Shown in pieces: positions 1 through 6,067 of a DNA stretch of 8,725 nt. Source of the DNA: Bacteroidota bacterium. GTDB taxonomy: Bacteria > Bacteroidota > Bacteroidia > Bacteroidales > FEN-979. The stretch spans positions 1-8,725 of the forward strand of contig JAPLDN010000020.1 in assembly GCA_026391755.1 (NCBI GenBank), read 5' to 3'. The position numbers were made by a program, and so were the translations under genes. Numbering within the stretch: the first letter of the stretch is position 1; the number at the start of each line of letters is the position of its first letter. The notes under the pieces are model-generated. The model was given only the letters and a program-made list of their open reading frames with translations. It did no database searches and had not been told where the DNA came from.

Positions 1-1214
1 CCTTCAAATATCCTGTTGATCCTTGAATCACGGTATCCTCTTTCCACGGCCATCTCAGCCGAATATCCCATTCCTCCGTGGATCTGAACCGCTTCGTCAA
101 TTACAAAATCGAGTGCTTCGGAACCATACACTTTAAGGATAGCTGCCTCAACGGCATAGTGGCTTATCCCTTCAATGCCGGCCCGTCCTTTATCCATCCC
201 TTCAGCTTTATTCTTCTGAATCTGAAAGTCCACGTCGTTGCTTACCCTGTAAATGGCTGACTCAAGTGCGAAAGTTCTGATCACCTGTTCTGCCAATTTG
301 TGTTTTATTGATCCGAATGATGAGATAAGGACACCGAACTGCTTGCGTTCATTTGCATACTTAACCGAATCGTTGATTGCTTTTTTACTGGCCCCAAGCA
401 CATTGGCTCCCAGTTTGATACGGCCCATATGAAGGATGTTGAGGGCAATGCGGAATCCCTCTCCCCTTGCACCAAGAAGATTCTCAACCGGTACCTTCAC
501 ATCAGTATAAAAGATCTGTGCAGTTGAAGAGCCTTTAATCCCCATCTTGTGCTCGTCGGGGTTAACGCTAACACCAGGGAAATTACGCTCCACGATAAAA
601 GCTGATAACACCCTGTCCCTGTCAATCTTTGCAAACACCACCTGCGAATCGGCAAAATTCGCATTGGTGATCCACATTTTCTGACCGTTAAGGATGTAAT
701 GTTTGCCGTCTTCTGAAAGAACAGCCTGAGTTTTCCCTGAATTGGCATCGCTGCCGGCCCCGGGTTCAGTCAGGCAATATGCGCCAATCATCTCCCCGGA
801 TGCAAGTTTTGTAACGTAACGCTGACGCTGGTCTTCATTCCCATAATACATAATAGGAAGTGTTCCGATACCTGTATGGGCCATAAATGCAACAGAAAAA
901 GAATACCCCGCCCCAATGGTTTCAGCTGCAAGCATCTGGGTCACAAATGACTGTCCGAATCCACCATACTCCTCCGGCAGGGCAATGCCCATAAGGCCCA
1001 ATTCACCTGCTTTTTTAAGGGTGGCTTTCATGAGTTGAATATCAGGGGCATCAAGCTGATCAACAATAGGATATAATTCGGTTTGAAGAAAATCACGGCA
1101 GGTCTGGGCGATCATCAGCTGCTCTTCGTTAAATTCCTCAGGAATAAAGATATCGGCAGGTGTGATCTCACGAACGAGAAATTCACCGCTTTTCAATACT
1201 TGCTTGTTTTCCAT
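1..1214 (-). CDS. Acyl-CoA dehydrogenase, C-terminus cut by the window edge
   Basis: FAD enzyme that oxidises acyl-CoA to trans-2-enoyl-CoA in beta-oxidation and passes electrons to ETF. I translated the frame from the ATG at 1214 to base 1: 404 open codons with no stop. Both acyl-CoA dehydrogenase signatures are present: CLTEPGAGSDANS at about residues 147-159, and QIHGGMGY...ERGYRD at about 377-396. The visible part ends in RINRIFEG, where Glu404 sits at the place of the catalytic base of MCAD/VLCAD-type enzymes. The N-terminus (MENKQVLKSGEFLVRE) is a short extension before the helical domain. From memory, Bacteroidota members with this start are about 570-600 residues long and VLCAD/ACAD9-like, so roughly 170-200 residues should lie beyond base 1. 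The start overlaps the end of the CCG-domain gene by 22 nt, implying translational coupling, and no in-frame ATG lies nearby. Chain-length specificity cannot be read from this fragment. Confidence 0.95.
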   Translation of the reverse strand, partial: MENKQVLKSGEFLVREITPADIFIPEEFNEEQLMIAQTCRDFLQTELYPIVDQLDAPDIQLMKATLKKAGELGLMGIALPEEYGGFGQSFVTQMLAAETIGAGYSFSVAFMAHTGIGTLPIMYYGNEDQRQRYVTKLASGEMIGAYCLTEPGAGSDANSGKTQAVLSEDGKHYILNGQKMWITNANFADSQVVFAKIDRDRVLSAFIVERNFPGVSVNPDEHKMGIKGSSTAQIFYTDVKVPVENLLGARGEGFRIALNILHMGRIKLGANVLGASKKAINDSVKYANERKQFGVLISSFGSIKHKLAEQVIRTFALESAIYRVSNDVDFQIQKNKAEGMDKGRAGIEGISHYAVEAAILKVYGSEALDFVIDEAVQIHGGMGYSAEMAVERGYRDSRINRIFE

Positions 1215-1969
1215 TTCTTTAATTTATCCTTGTTTTTGTATTTTATTCCGTCGGTGATCATATTCATGCAGAACGGACAGGCAGTAGCAATGACCTCCGC
1301 GCCTGTTTTAAGCACGTCTTCGGTACGTTCCATATAGACTTCCTTTGAGCCCGGTTCTGCTTCTTTAAACATCTGGGCGCCCCCGCCTCCACAGCATAAG
1401 GCGGAACTGCGGTTCCTGTGCATTTCGGTGAATTGCCCACTCAGGTGTTTAAGGATGTTTCTCGGCTCTTCATATATCTCGTTTGCGCGGCCCAGGTAAC
1501 AGGGGTCGTGATAGGTGATCCTGGTTGCACCAAAGCTTGATTTATTGATACGGAGCTTCCCTTCAGCTATCATCTGATCCAGGAAATGCACGTAACTAAC
1601 CACTTCATAACTGCCCCCCAGGTCGGGGTACTCGTTTTTGAAGATATTGTAACAATGCGGACAGATGGTCAGGATCTTGTTAATCCCGTATGATTTAAAA
1701 AGTTCAATGTTTTGCAAAGCCTGCATCTGGTAAAGCATCTCGTTACCGGCCCTTCTCGCCGGGTCCCCGGTGCAGGTCTCTTCAGTCCCAAGTACTGCGT
1801 AGTTTACGTGTAATGAGGCCAGTATCTTTGTAAAAGCCCTTGCAACTTTTCTGTACCGGTCGTCAAAGGCACCGGAGCATCCTACCCAAAACAGAAATTC
1901 AGGCTTCTCGCCTCTCGCGAAGAGGTCAGCCATAATGGGAATTTCAACAGGTATCATCTCGCTCATCAT
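1193..1969 (-). CDS. CCG-domain Fe-S oxidoreductase subunit (HdrB/HdrD-like, EMO-type)
   Basis: A 258-residue soluble protein with two cysteine-rich (CCG, formerly DUF224) domains of the heterodisulfide reductase B/D type, likely the Fe-S partner of the membrane subunit encoded just upstream. Numbered from the ATG at 1969, domain 1 carries Cys31, a single Cys66 (ETCTGD, where the classic motif has CC) and CPHC at 103-106. Domain 2 has the full set: Cys157, CCGGGG at 192-197, and CPFC at 231-234. CCG domains bind non-cubane or [4Fe-4S] clusters; which type applies here cannot be seen. An ATG at 1978 (MQLMMSE) and one at 1966 (MMSE to MSE) are alternatives. I prefer 1969 or 1966 because homologues begin near MSE and because TAATG joins the upstream frame's stop to this start. 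The C-terminal tail is lysine-rich and runs 22 nt into the acyl-CoA dehydrogenase gene. Family assignment is firm; the quinone-reductase role is inferred from context. Confidence 0.9.
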   Translation of the reverse strand: MMSEMIPVEIPIMADLFARGEKPEFLFWVGCSGAFDDRYRKVARAFTKILASLHVNYAVLGTEETCTGDPARRAGNEMLYQMQALQNIELFKSYGINKILTICPHCYNIFKNEYPDLGGSYEVVSYVHFLDQMIAEGKLRINKSSFGATRITYHDPCYLGRANEIYEEPRNILKHLSGQFTEMHRNRSSALCCGGGGAQMFKEAEPGSKEVYMERTEDVLKTGAEVIATACPFCMNMITDGIKYKNKDKLKKWKTSKY

Positions 1970-2238
1970 TAATTGCATTCAGGGTTCTTTTTAATCATGA
2001 GGCCTTTTGCCCACTGCAGCCGGTCACCCTGTGAAAACTGCCAGGGAGCGCCATTGTTCTCAATGTAGTTGAACATGGTCTTTAGCTGGCCCGGGGCTGA
2101 AGCTTCTTCCATGACAAGGTACCTGCGCATATCCACAATCAGGCTTGGATGGTTTATATTTATTGGACATTCCCCGGCACAGGCATTGCAAGTGGTACAT
2201 GCCCAGAGTTCTTCTTCAGAGATATAATCCCTTACAAG
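1969..2238 (-). pseudogene. In-frame continuation of the membrane Fe-S subunit after an internal TAA (second ferredoxin cluster)
   Basis: Reading on in the same frame after the TAA at 2241-2239 gives 89 sense codons and then TAA at 1971-1969. This stretch looks like the natural C-terminus of the upstream gene. It begins LVRDYISEEELWACTTC and holds a second four-cysteine motif, CTTCNACAGECP, followed by MRRYLVMEE and NNGAPWQFSQ, segments I recognise as conserved in Bacteroidota homologues. No ATG, GTG or TTG occurs in this frame between the TAA and the cysteines; the first in-frame GTG and ATG come after them. The cluster-binding part therefore cannot be made by ordinary reinitiation. Conserved motifs with no further stops or frameshifts suggest a very recent lesion or a base-call error rather than old decay. 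Rejoined with the upstream part, the protein would be 459 codons. Confidence 0.8.
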
Positions 2239-3348
2239 TTACCTCATGTCGGAAAAATCCTTCCCGATTTTAATCATCTTGGGACCTTTCTCCTTCATCC
2301 TGGCCCTTAGGTCCATCATGACTTTGCGAGGGGAAAGCTTTTTCCCGGTGATATTTGCCGGGCATACCGAGGTACAACGGCCGCATTCGGTACAGGCCAG
2401 GGAATCAAAATAAGTTTTCCATACAACATCTTCAGCATCTTTTACGCCAAAACGTTCAACCGGGGCATCAGCAGGGCTGGCCTGGGAAGAAACACCAGGA
2501 TAAAGCATCAGCTTCACCTCCCGTGTGATATTGTCCATATTGGCAAGCTTTCCAAGAGGGTCAAGCCTCGAGAGAAATACGTTCGGGACCGACATGAATA
2601 CATGAAAATGCTTAGAGTACGGGAGTACATTTGCAAAAAGGAAGATCAGCAGTATATGACACCACCAGAAGGTCTGGTAAAGTACCTGGGCCGTCAGCGG
2701 GGTCAGCGTATTCCCGGCAAGCCCGGCAAAATATGAACTGACAGGGTAAAACCCCACGATCGCTTCGGTCGGGCTAGTTGTAATACCGGCCTGTATCTGT
2801 CCCGCGTATAGGGAAATAAGTTTTTGCTGGAGAATATAGAATGTGTTCATCCCAAGCAGGGAGATCATTAAAAAGAGAATAAGGCTGAGTGCAATATTGG
2901 CATCAATATGAGAAACATGCTTCATTTCGATTCCTTCAAACCGTTTTATATGCATAAATACCCTCCTTACAAGAAAGATAAGGATGGAAACAGCAATAAT
3001 TAAGGCGAAAATATCCCCGCTTCCCATAATAATATTATAGAAGGGCCCCAATAAGCTTAGTGCTTTCTCTGTACCGAAAAGTCCGTCGATGATCATTTCT
3101 ATACTGCCAAACAGAATCACACAAAAGCCCCAGAAAACAAGGGCGTGCAGTAATCCGACGAAAGGGAACCTGAATATCTTGGTTTGACCGATAGCAACTT
3201 TAACCATGATACAGAATCTCCTGCCAAAATTTTTAACAGGAAAGCCGGCCCTGGTAAGCCTGAAAAATTTAATATAACGAAGCGTTGAATAAGTGAAAAC
3301 TCCGAGTGTAGCCAGTAATGTAAGGGAGAAAACCAATTGCTTCAGCAT
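2239..3348 (-). CDS. Membrane subunit of ETF:quinone oxidoreductase-like complex (NarI-like haem domain plus ferredoxin), ended early by in-frame TAA
   Basis: As written, 369 residues. The N-terminal part is an integral membrane domain of the nitrate reductase gamma/HdrE type, with likely helices near residues 4-26, 62-88, 111-131, 150-173 and 222-243. Histidines in or next to helices (His68, His231, His247, His249) are candidate haem b ligands. A cytoplasmic region follows with one [4Fe-4S] motif, Cys319, Cys322, Cys325 and Cys329 (CTECGRCTSVCP). By analogy with EMO, the ETF:menaquinone oxidoreductase known from syntrophic fatty-acid oxidisers, it should take electrons from reduced ETF through Fe-S clusters to menaquinone; this role is inferred. 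I chose the ATG at 3348 (MLKQLVF), 7 nt after the etfA stop, over the ATG at 3390, which would add 14 polar residues and overlap etfA. The protein stops at TAA 2241-2239, before a second ferredoxin motif that follows in frame. Confidence 0.88.
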   Translation of the reverse strand: MLKQLVFSLTLLATLGVFTYSTLRYIKFFRLTRAGFPVKNFGRRFCIMVKVAIGQTKIFRFPFVGLLHALVFWGFCVILFGSIEMIIDGLFGTEKALSLLGPFYNIIMGSGDIFALIIAVSILIFLVRRVFMHIKRFEGIEMKHVSHIDANIALSLILFLMISLLGMNTFYILQQKLISLYAGQIQAGITTSPTEAIVGFYPVSSYFAGLAGNTLTPLTAQVLYQTFWWCHILLIFLFANVLPYSKHFHVFMSVPNVFLSRLDPLGKLANMDNITREVKLMLYPGVSSQASPADAPVERFGVKDAEDVVWKTYFDSLACTECGRCTSVCPANITGKKLSPRKVMMDLRARMKEKGPKMIKIGKDFSDMR

Positions 3349-3355
3349 GATCAGC

Positions 3356-4321
3356 TTATTTCCCTTTGACCTCTCTGAAAGCCTCAACAAGTTTTGGCAG
3401 GACCTTTAAGGCATCACCAACGATCCCGTATTGGGCAGCTTCAAAAATAGGCGCGTCTTTATCGGTATTTATGGCAACGATATATTTGGATCCGCTAACA
3501 CCTGCAAGATGCTGTGTGGCGCCTGAGATTCCTATTGCAAAATAAAGATTGGGGGCGATGATCTTGCCGGTTTGTCCCGTATGCTCTTCGTGCCCACGCC
3601 ATCCTTCGTCGGAGACAGGCCTTGAACATGCAGTTGCAGCACCGAGAATACCTGCAAGTTCAACAAGCGGGGCCCAGTTATCGGGAGACTTCATTCCACG
3701 TCCACCCGATACAACGATTTCAGCATCGGTCAGAAGTATCTTCCCGCTTTGTTTTTGGGTGTCTTTAACAACGGTTTTATTTTCTGCTGCTTCAACCCTG
3801 AGCTTTTCAATTACAACCGGCACAGGTTTTTCTATAATCTCAAATGAATTCTGCGCAAGTGTCAACACCTTGACTTCCGACTTGATTGAAAGATTGGCAA
3901 AGGCATTGCCTGAAAATACTTTTTTATAAACTACAAACGGATCTATAGAAAGCGGCAAACGGCTGACACCTGCCCCAAGCCCGGCTTTTAACCTGACAGC
4001 AATCCTTGGGGCTATGGCTTTACCCATATTGTTGTTCGAAAGGATCACAACTTTGGCATTTTCTTTTATTGCAACATCAGCAATAGCTGAAGTGTAATTC
4101 TGATTGTCGAGAAAAGCAAAATGATCATTTTCGGCACTAATGACCTTGGAAGCTCCGTAGGCCGCAAGTTTGGATAACTCTGCATCTTCAACAGTTCCGA
4201 GGGATACGGCAGTTATTCCGGAACCCAGCATCTCAGCCACTTTAGATGCATATGAAACAAGTTCGAAAGATAGTTTCTTGAACCTGCCATCCCAATTTTC
4301 TACGAATACTAATACTGACAT
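3356..4321 (-). CDS. etfA: Electron transfer flavoprotein alpha subunit
   Basis: Large subunit of the cytoplasmic ETF heterodimer, which carries the redox FAD and shuttles electrons from acyl-CoA dehydrogenase to the membrane oxidoreductase. It has 321 residues, normal for the family. The N-terminal alpha/beta domain begins MSVLVFVENWDG. The C-terminal FAD domain shows GGRGM at about 206-210, SRPVSDEGW at about 233-241, GQTGK at about 247-251, and the ETF-alpha signature LYFAIGISGATQH at 259-271, followed by KYIVAIN. The start lies 32 nt after the etfB stop with no clear Shine-Dalgarno sequence, which is usual in Bacteroidota. The stop is 7 nt before the membrane subunit start, so the genes are surely co-transcribed. 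Nothing seen settles whether this ETF bifurcates electrons; the dehydrogenase and EMO-like neighbours favour an ordinary non-bifurcating carrier. Confidence 0.96.
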   Translation of the reverse strand: MSVLVFVENWDGRFKKLSFELVSYASKVAEMLGSGITAVSLGTVEDAELSKLAAYGASKVISAENDHFAFLDNQNYTSAIADVAIKENAKVVILSNNNMGKAIAPRIAVRLKAGLGAGVSRLPLSIDPFVVYKKVFSGNAFANLSIKSEVKVLTLAQNSFEIIEKPVPVVIEKLRVEAAENKTVVKDTQKQSGKILLTDAEIVVSGGRGMKSPDNWAPLVELAGILGAATACSRPVSDEGWRGHEEHTGQTGKIIAPNLYFAIGISGATQHLAGVSGSKYIVAINTDKDAPIFEAAQYGIVGDALKVLPKLVEAFREVKGK

Positions 4322-4353
4322 GATAACAGTTTATGTTGATGAATTAACAACAA

Positions 4354-5103
4354 TTAAATGACTTTGGCTTCATTCTGAAGGAGCTCAACAAGCTGCTTCG
4401 GGTTTTCAGGATCGATATATTTACATGCAGCGCGCGGCTTCGGTTTCTCGTAATTCAACAATTCGGTCATGGGCCTGCTTCCTGAAGGTTCAAAAACCCT
4501 GATAGGTTTCGTCCTGGCCATCATAATTCCGCGCATCGCCGCTATCCTGGGTTCTTTAGCAATTCCTTTTTGTACAATCGCAACTACAGGAACCCCGGTG
4601 ACTATGACTTCCTTTCCCCCGTCGATCTCACGTGTGAGATCAATCCCGCCGTTTTCAATATTTATCCCTGATACAGATGAAACAGAAGGGACATCAAGAA
4701 ATTCGGCAAGCATCCCTCCTACCATGGAACCGTTATAATCGCTTGATTCAATGCCGCAAAGGATAATGTCATACGCTTCCTTCTTCAAAACCTCTGCAAG
4801 CTGGGCTGCAACAAAAATACCGTCGGCAGGCTCAGCATTTACACGTATTGCATCATCGGCCCCGATCGCAAGCGCCTTACGAATGGTCGGCTCAGAGCCG
4901 GCAAGACCTACATGGGCCACAGTGACTTTCTGTATCCCTTTGGAAGGATCATCCTTAAGTTCAAGCGCCCGGGTGAGCGATAATTCGTCCCATGGGTTGA
5001 TAACCCATTGAATTCCCGAAGTATCGAGTTTTTTAAATTCGTCGATAAACTTCACTTTTGTAGTAGTGTCAGGAACATTGCTGATACAAACAAGTATATT
5101 CAT
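4354..5103 (-). CDS. etfB: Electron transfer flavoprotein beta subunit
   Basis: Small ETF subunit of 249 residues, which in this family holds AMP (or a second FAD in bifurcating forms) and docks with acyl-CoA dehydrogenases. The start MNILVCISNVPDTT is typical of the family. INPWDE lies at about 35-40, HVGLAGSEPTIRKALAIGAD at about 64-83, and the nucleotide-binding segment CGIESSDYNGSMVGGMLAE at about 116-134. REIDGGKEVIVTGVPVV, at about 158-174, closely resembles the ETF-beta signature. It is the first gene of the five-gene beta-oxidation set and is preceded by a candidate promoter and by a weak terminator of fabI. It lies 32 nt before etfA. The AMP-only versus FAD state cannot be decided by eye. 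Confidence 0.96.
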   Translation of the reverse strand: MNILVCISNVPDTTTKVKFIDEFKKLDTSGIQWVINPWDELSLTRALELKDDPSKGIQKVTVAHVGLAGSEPTIRKALAIGADDAIRVNAEPADGIFVAAQLAEVLKKEAYDIILCGIESSDYNGSMVGGMLAEFLDVPSVSSVSGINIENGGIDLTREIDGGKEVIVTGVPVVAIVQKGIAKEPRIAAMRGIMMARTKPIRVFEPSGSRPMTELLNYEKPKPRAACKYIDPENPKQLVELLQNEAKVI

Positions 5104-5122
5104 TCTACAATTTTTGCGATTG

Positions 5123-5130
5123 CAAATTTA
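5123..5130 (-). promoter_or_regulatory. Candidate Bacteroidota -7 element upstream of etfB
   Basis: On the minus strand the 57-nt gap between fabI and etfB contains TAAATTTG, an exact match to the Bacteroidota sigma factor -7 consensus TAnnTTTG. It ends 19 nt before the etfB ATG. The expected TTTG at -33 is not convincing: the nearest is TTTC at 5157-5154, about 23 nt upstream, a little far. The position after a weak fabI terminator supports an independent etf promoter. Short AT-rich gaps give such octamers by chance, so this is moderate evidence. Confidence 0.4.
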
Positions 5131-5134
5131 AAAT

Positions 5135-5169
5135 AAAAAAAATAAGGCGTGACGAAATTATTATTCGTC
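5135..5169 (-). terminator. Candidate weak intrinsic terminator of fabI
   Basis: On the minus strand, GACGAA (5169-5164) pairs with TTCGTC (5156-5151) around a 7-nt loop that contains the fabI TAA and a second TAA. A run of eight Ts follows at 5142-5135, eight bases after the stem. The stem is only 6 bp, includes the last two fabI sense codons, and the T-run is not immediately adjacent, so termination may be partial. Confidence 0.35.
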
Positions 5170-5988
5170 CTCAAGGCACTTTTTGTATTGTGTCATCGCC
5201 TTAAGACTCATACCCATTCCCGAAAATCCACCGTCGTGGAAAATGTTCTGCATTGTGACCTTCCTTGAGAGGTCCGAAAAGAGCACAATACAAAAATCGG
5301 CACATTCTTCAGCCGTGGCATTACCCAGGGGAGACATCCTGTCAGTAAAATCAATCAATGCGTCAATACCTTTGACCCCGCTGCCCGCGGTGGTCCTGGT
5401 CGGCGACTGCGAAATGGTATTGATCCTTACGTTCTTCTCCCTTCCGTATATATATCCGAAGCTTCTTGCAATTGATTCCAGCATGGCCTTCGCATCGGCC
5501 ATATCGTTGTACCTGTATAAGGTTCGCTGGGCAGCGATGTATGAAAGGGCAACGATTGATCCCCAATCGCTTATGGCATCCAATTTCTTTGCCACCTGTA
5601 TCATTTTATGAAACGACATGGCCGAAATATCAATCGTTTTCTGATAGAAATTATAATCCAGGTTGTCATACTCCCTGCTTTTTCTTACATTCATCGACAT
5701 CCCTATCGAATGAAGGACGAAATCGATCTTCCCTCCGAAGATTTCGGTTGAACGTCTGAAAACATACTCCAGTTCGCTTACATTGGTCGCGTCAGCCGGA
5801 ATTATCTCTGAATTGCATTTGACCGATAGCTCTTTAAGTTCACCAAAACGAAGAGCGATAGGAGTATTTGAGAGCGTAAAAACAGCGCCTTCCTCATGAG
5901 CTTTTTCAGCTACTTTCCAGGCGATCGATTTGGCGTCAAGAGCCCCGAAAATTATTCCCCTCTTTCCCTTGAGTAAATTATATGACAT
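5161..5988 (-). CDS. fabI: Enoyl-[acyl-carrier-protein] reductase FabI
   Basis: Catalyses the last step of each fatty acid elongation cycle, NAD(P)H-dependent reduction of trans-2-enoyl-ACP, in the cytoplasm; this is the triclosan-target family. At 275 residues it is slightly longer than E. coli FabI. The Rossmann start GKRGIIFGALDAKSIAW (about 8-24) has the FabI form of the glycine-rich loop. HSIGMSMN at 93-100 is the conserved strand-4 region. The catalytic set is intact: Tyr150, Tyr160 and Lys167 (YxxxxxxK), matching E. coli Tyr146, Tyr156 and Lys163 with a constant offset of four. The end contains the FabI-like VTMQNIFHDGGFSGMGM. It sits 79 nt after recN and 57 nt before etfB, so synthesis and degradation genes are adjacent but probably separately transcribed. 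I see no strong promoter in the AT-rich gap at 5989-6067. Confidence 0.96.
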   Translation of the reverse strand: MSYNLLKGKRGIIFGALDAKSIAWKVAEKAHEEGAVFTLSNTPIALRFGELKELSVKCNSEIIPADATNVSELEYVFRRSTEIFGGKIDFVLHSIGMSMNVRKSREYDNLDYNFYQKTIDISAMSFHKMIQVAKKLDAISDWGSIVALSYIAAQRTLYRYNDMADAKAMLESIARSFGYIYGREKNVRINTISQSPTRTTAGSGVKGIDALIDFTDRMSPLGNATAEECADFCIVLFSDLSRKVTMQNIFHDGGFSGMGMSLKAMTQYKKCLEDE

Positions 5989-6067
5989 GGTTTTATACTC
6001 TTGATTAATAATTACTTACTATATTTACTTAAATTAAACATTCAATATAATCCTACTGCTGCTTGAA

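Noticed and set aside
305..748. Two short minus-strand open frames (305-487 and 497-748)
   Set aside because: They lie inside the acyl-CoA dehydrogenase frame in a different register; the dehydrogenase frame is unbroken with both family signatures.
2239..2241. Selenocysteine, pyrrolysine or alternative genetic code at the internal stop
   Set aside because: The codon is TAA, not TGA or TAG, and TAA ends etfA, fabI and recN in the same window.
1969..2300. Frameshift as the cause of the broken membrane subunit
   Set aside because: The upstream and downstream parts are in exactly the same frame; a single nonsense codon explains the break without any indel.
3346..3390. Upstream start for the membrane subunit at 3390
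   Set aside because: It would add 14 polar residues before the first helix and overlap the end of etfA by 35 nt; the ATG at 3348 begins right at the hydrophobic helix, 7 nt after the etfA stop.
3549..3929. Plus-strand open frame opposite etfA
   Set aside because: Antisense shadow of a strongly supported gene; its translation has no recognisable motif. The same applies to plus-strand frames at 4170-4361, 4469-4738, 4751-5011, 5183-5611, 5466-5759, 6237-6665, 6885-7160, 7512-7697, 78-260 and 1083-1337.
5363..5566. Minus-strand 67-codon frame inside fabI, and similar frames at 7814-8008 and 8069-8323 inside DUF4835
   Set aside because: Out-of-frame shadows of genes whose own frames are intact and family-matched.
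5989..6067. Promoter or terminator in the AT-rich recN-fabI gap
   Set aside because: No TAnnTTTG octamer and no stable hairpin with a T-run; only weak TTG and TATA-like words expected by chance in AT-rich DNA.
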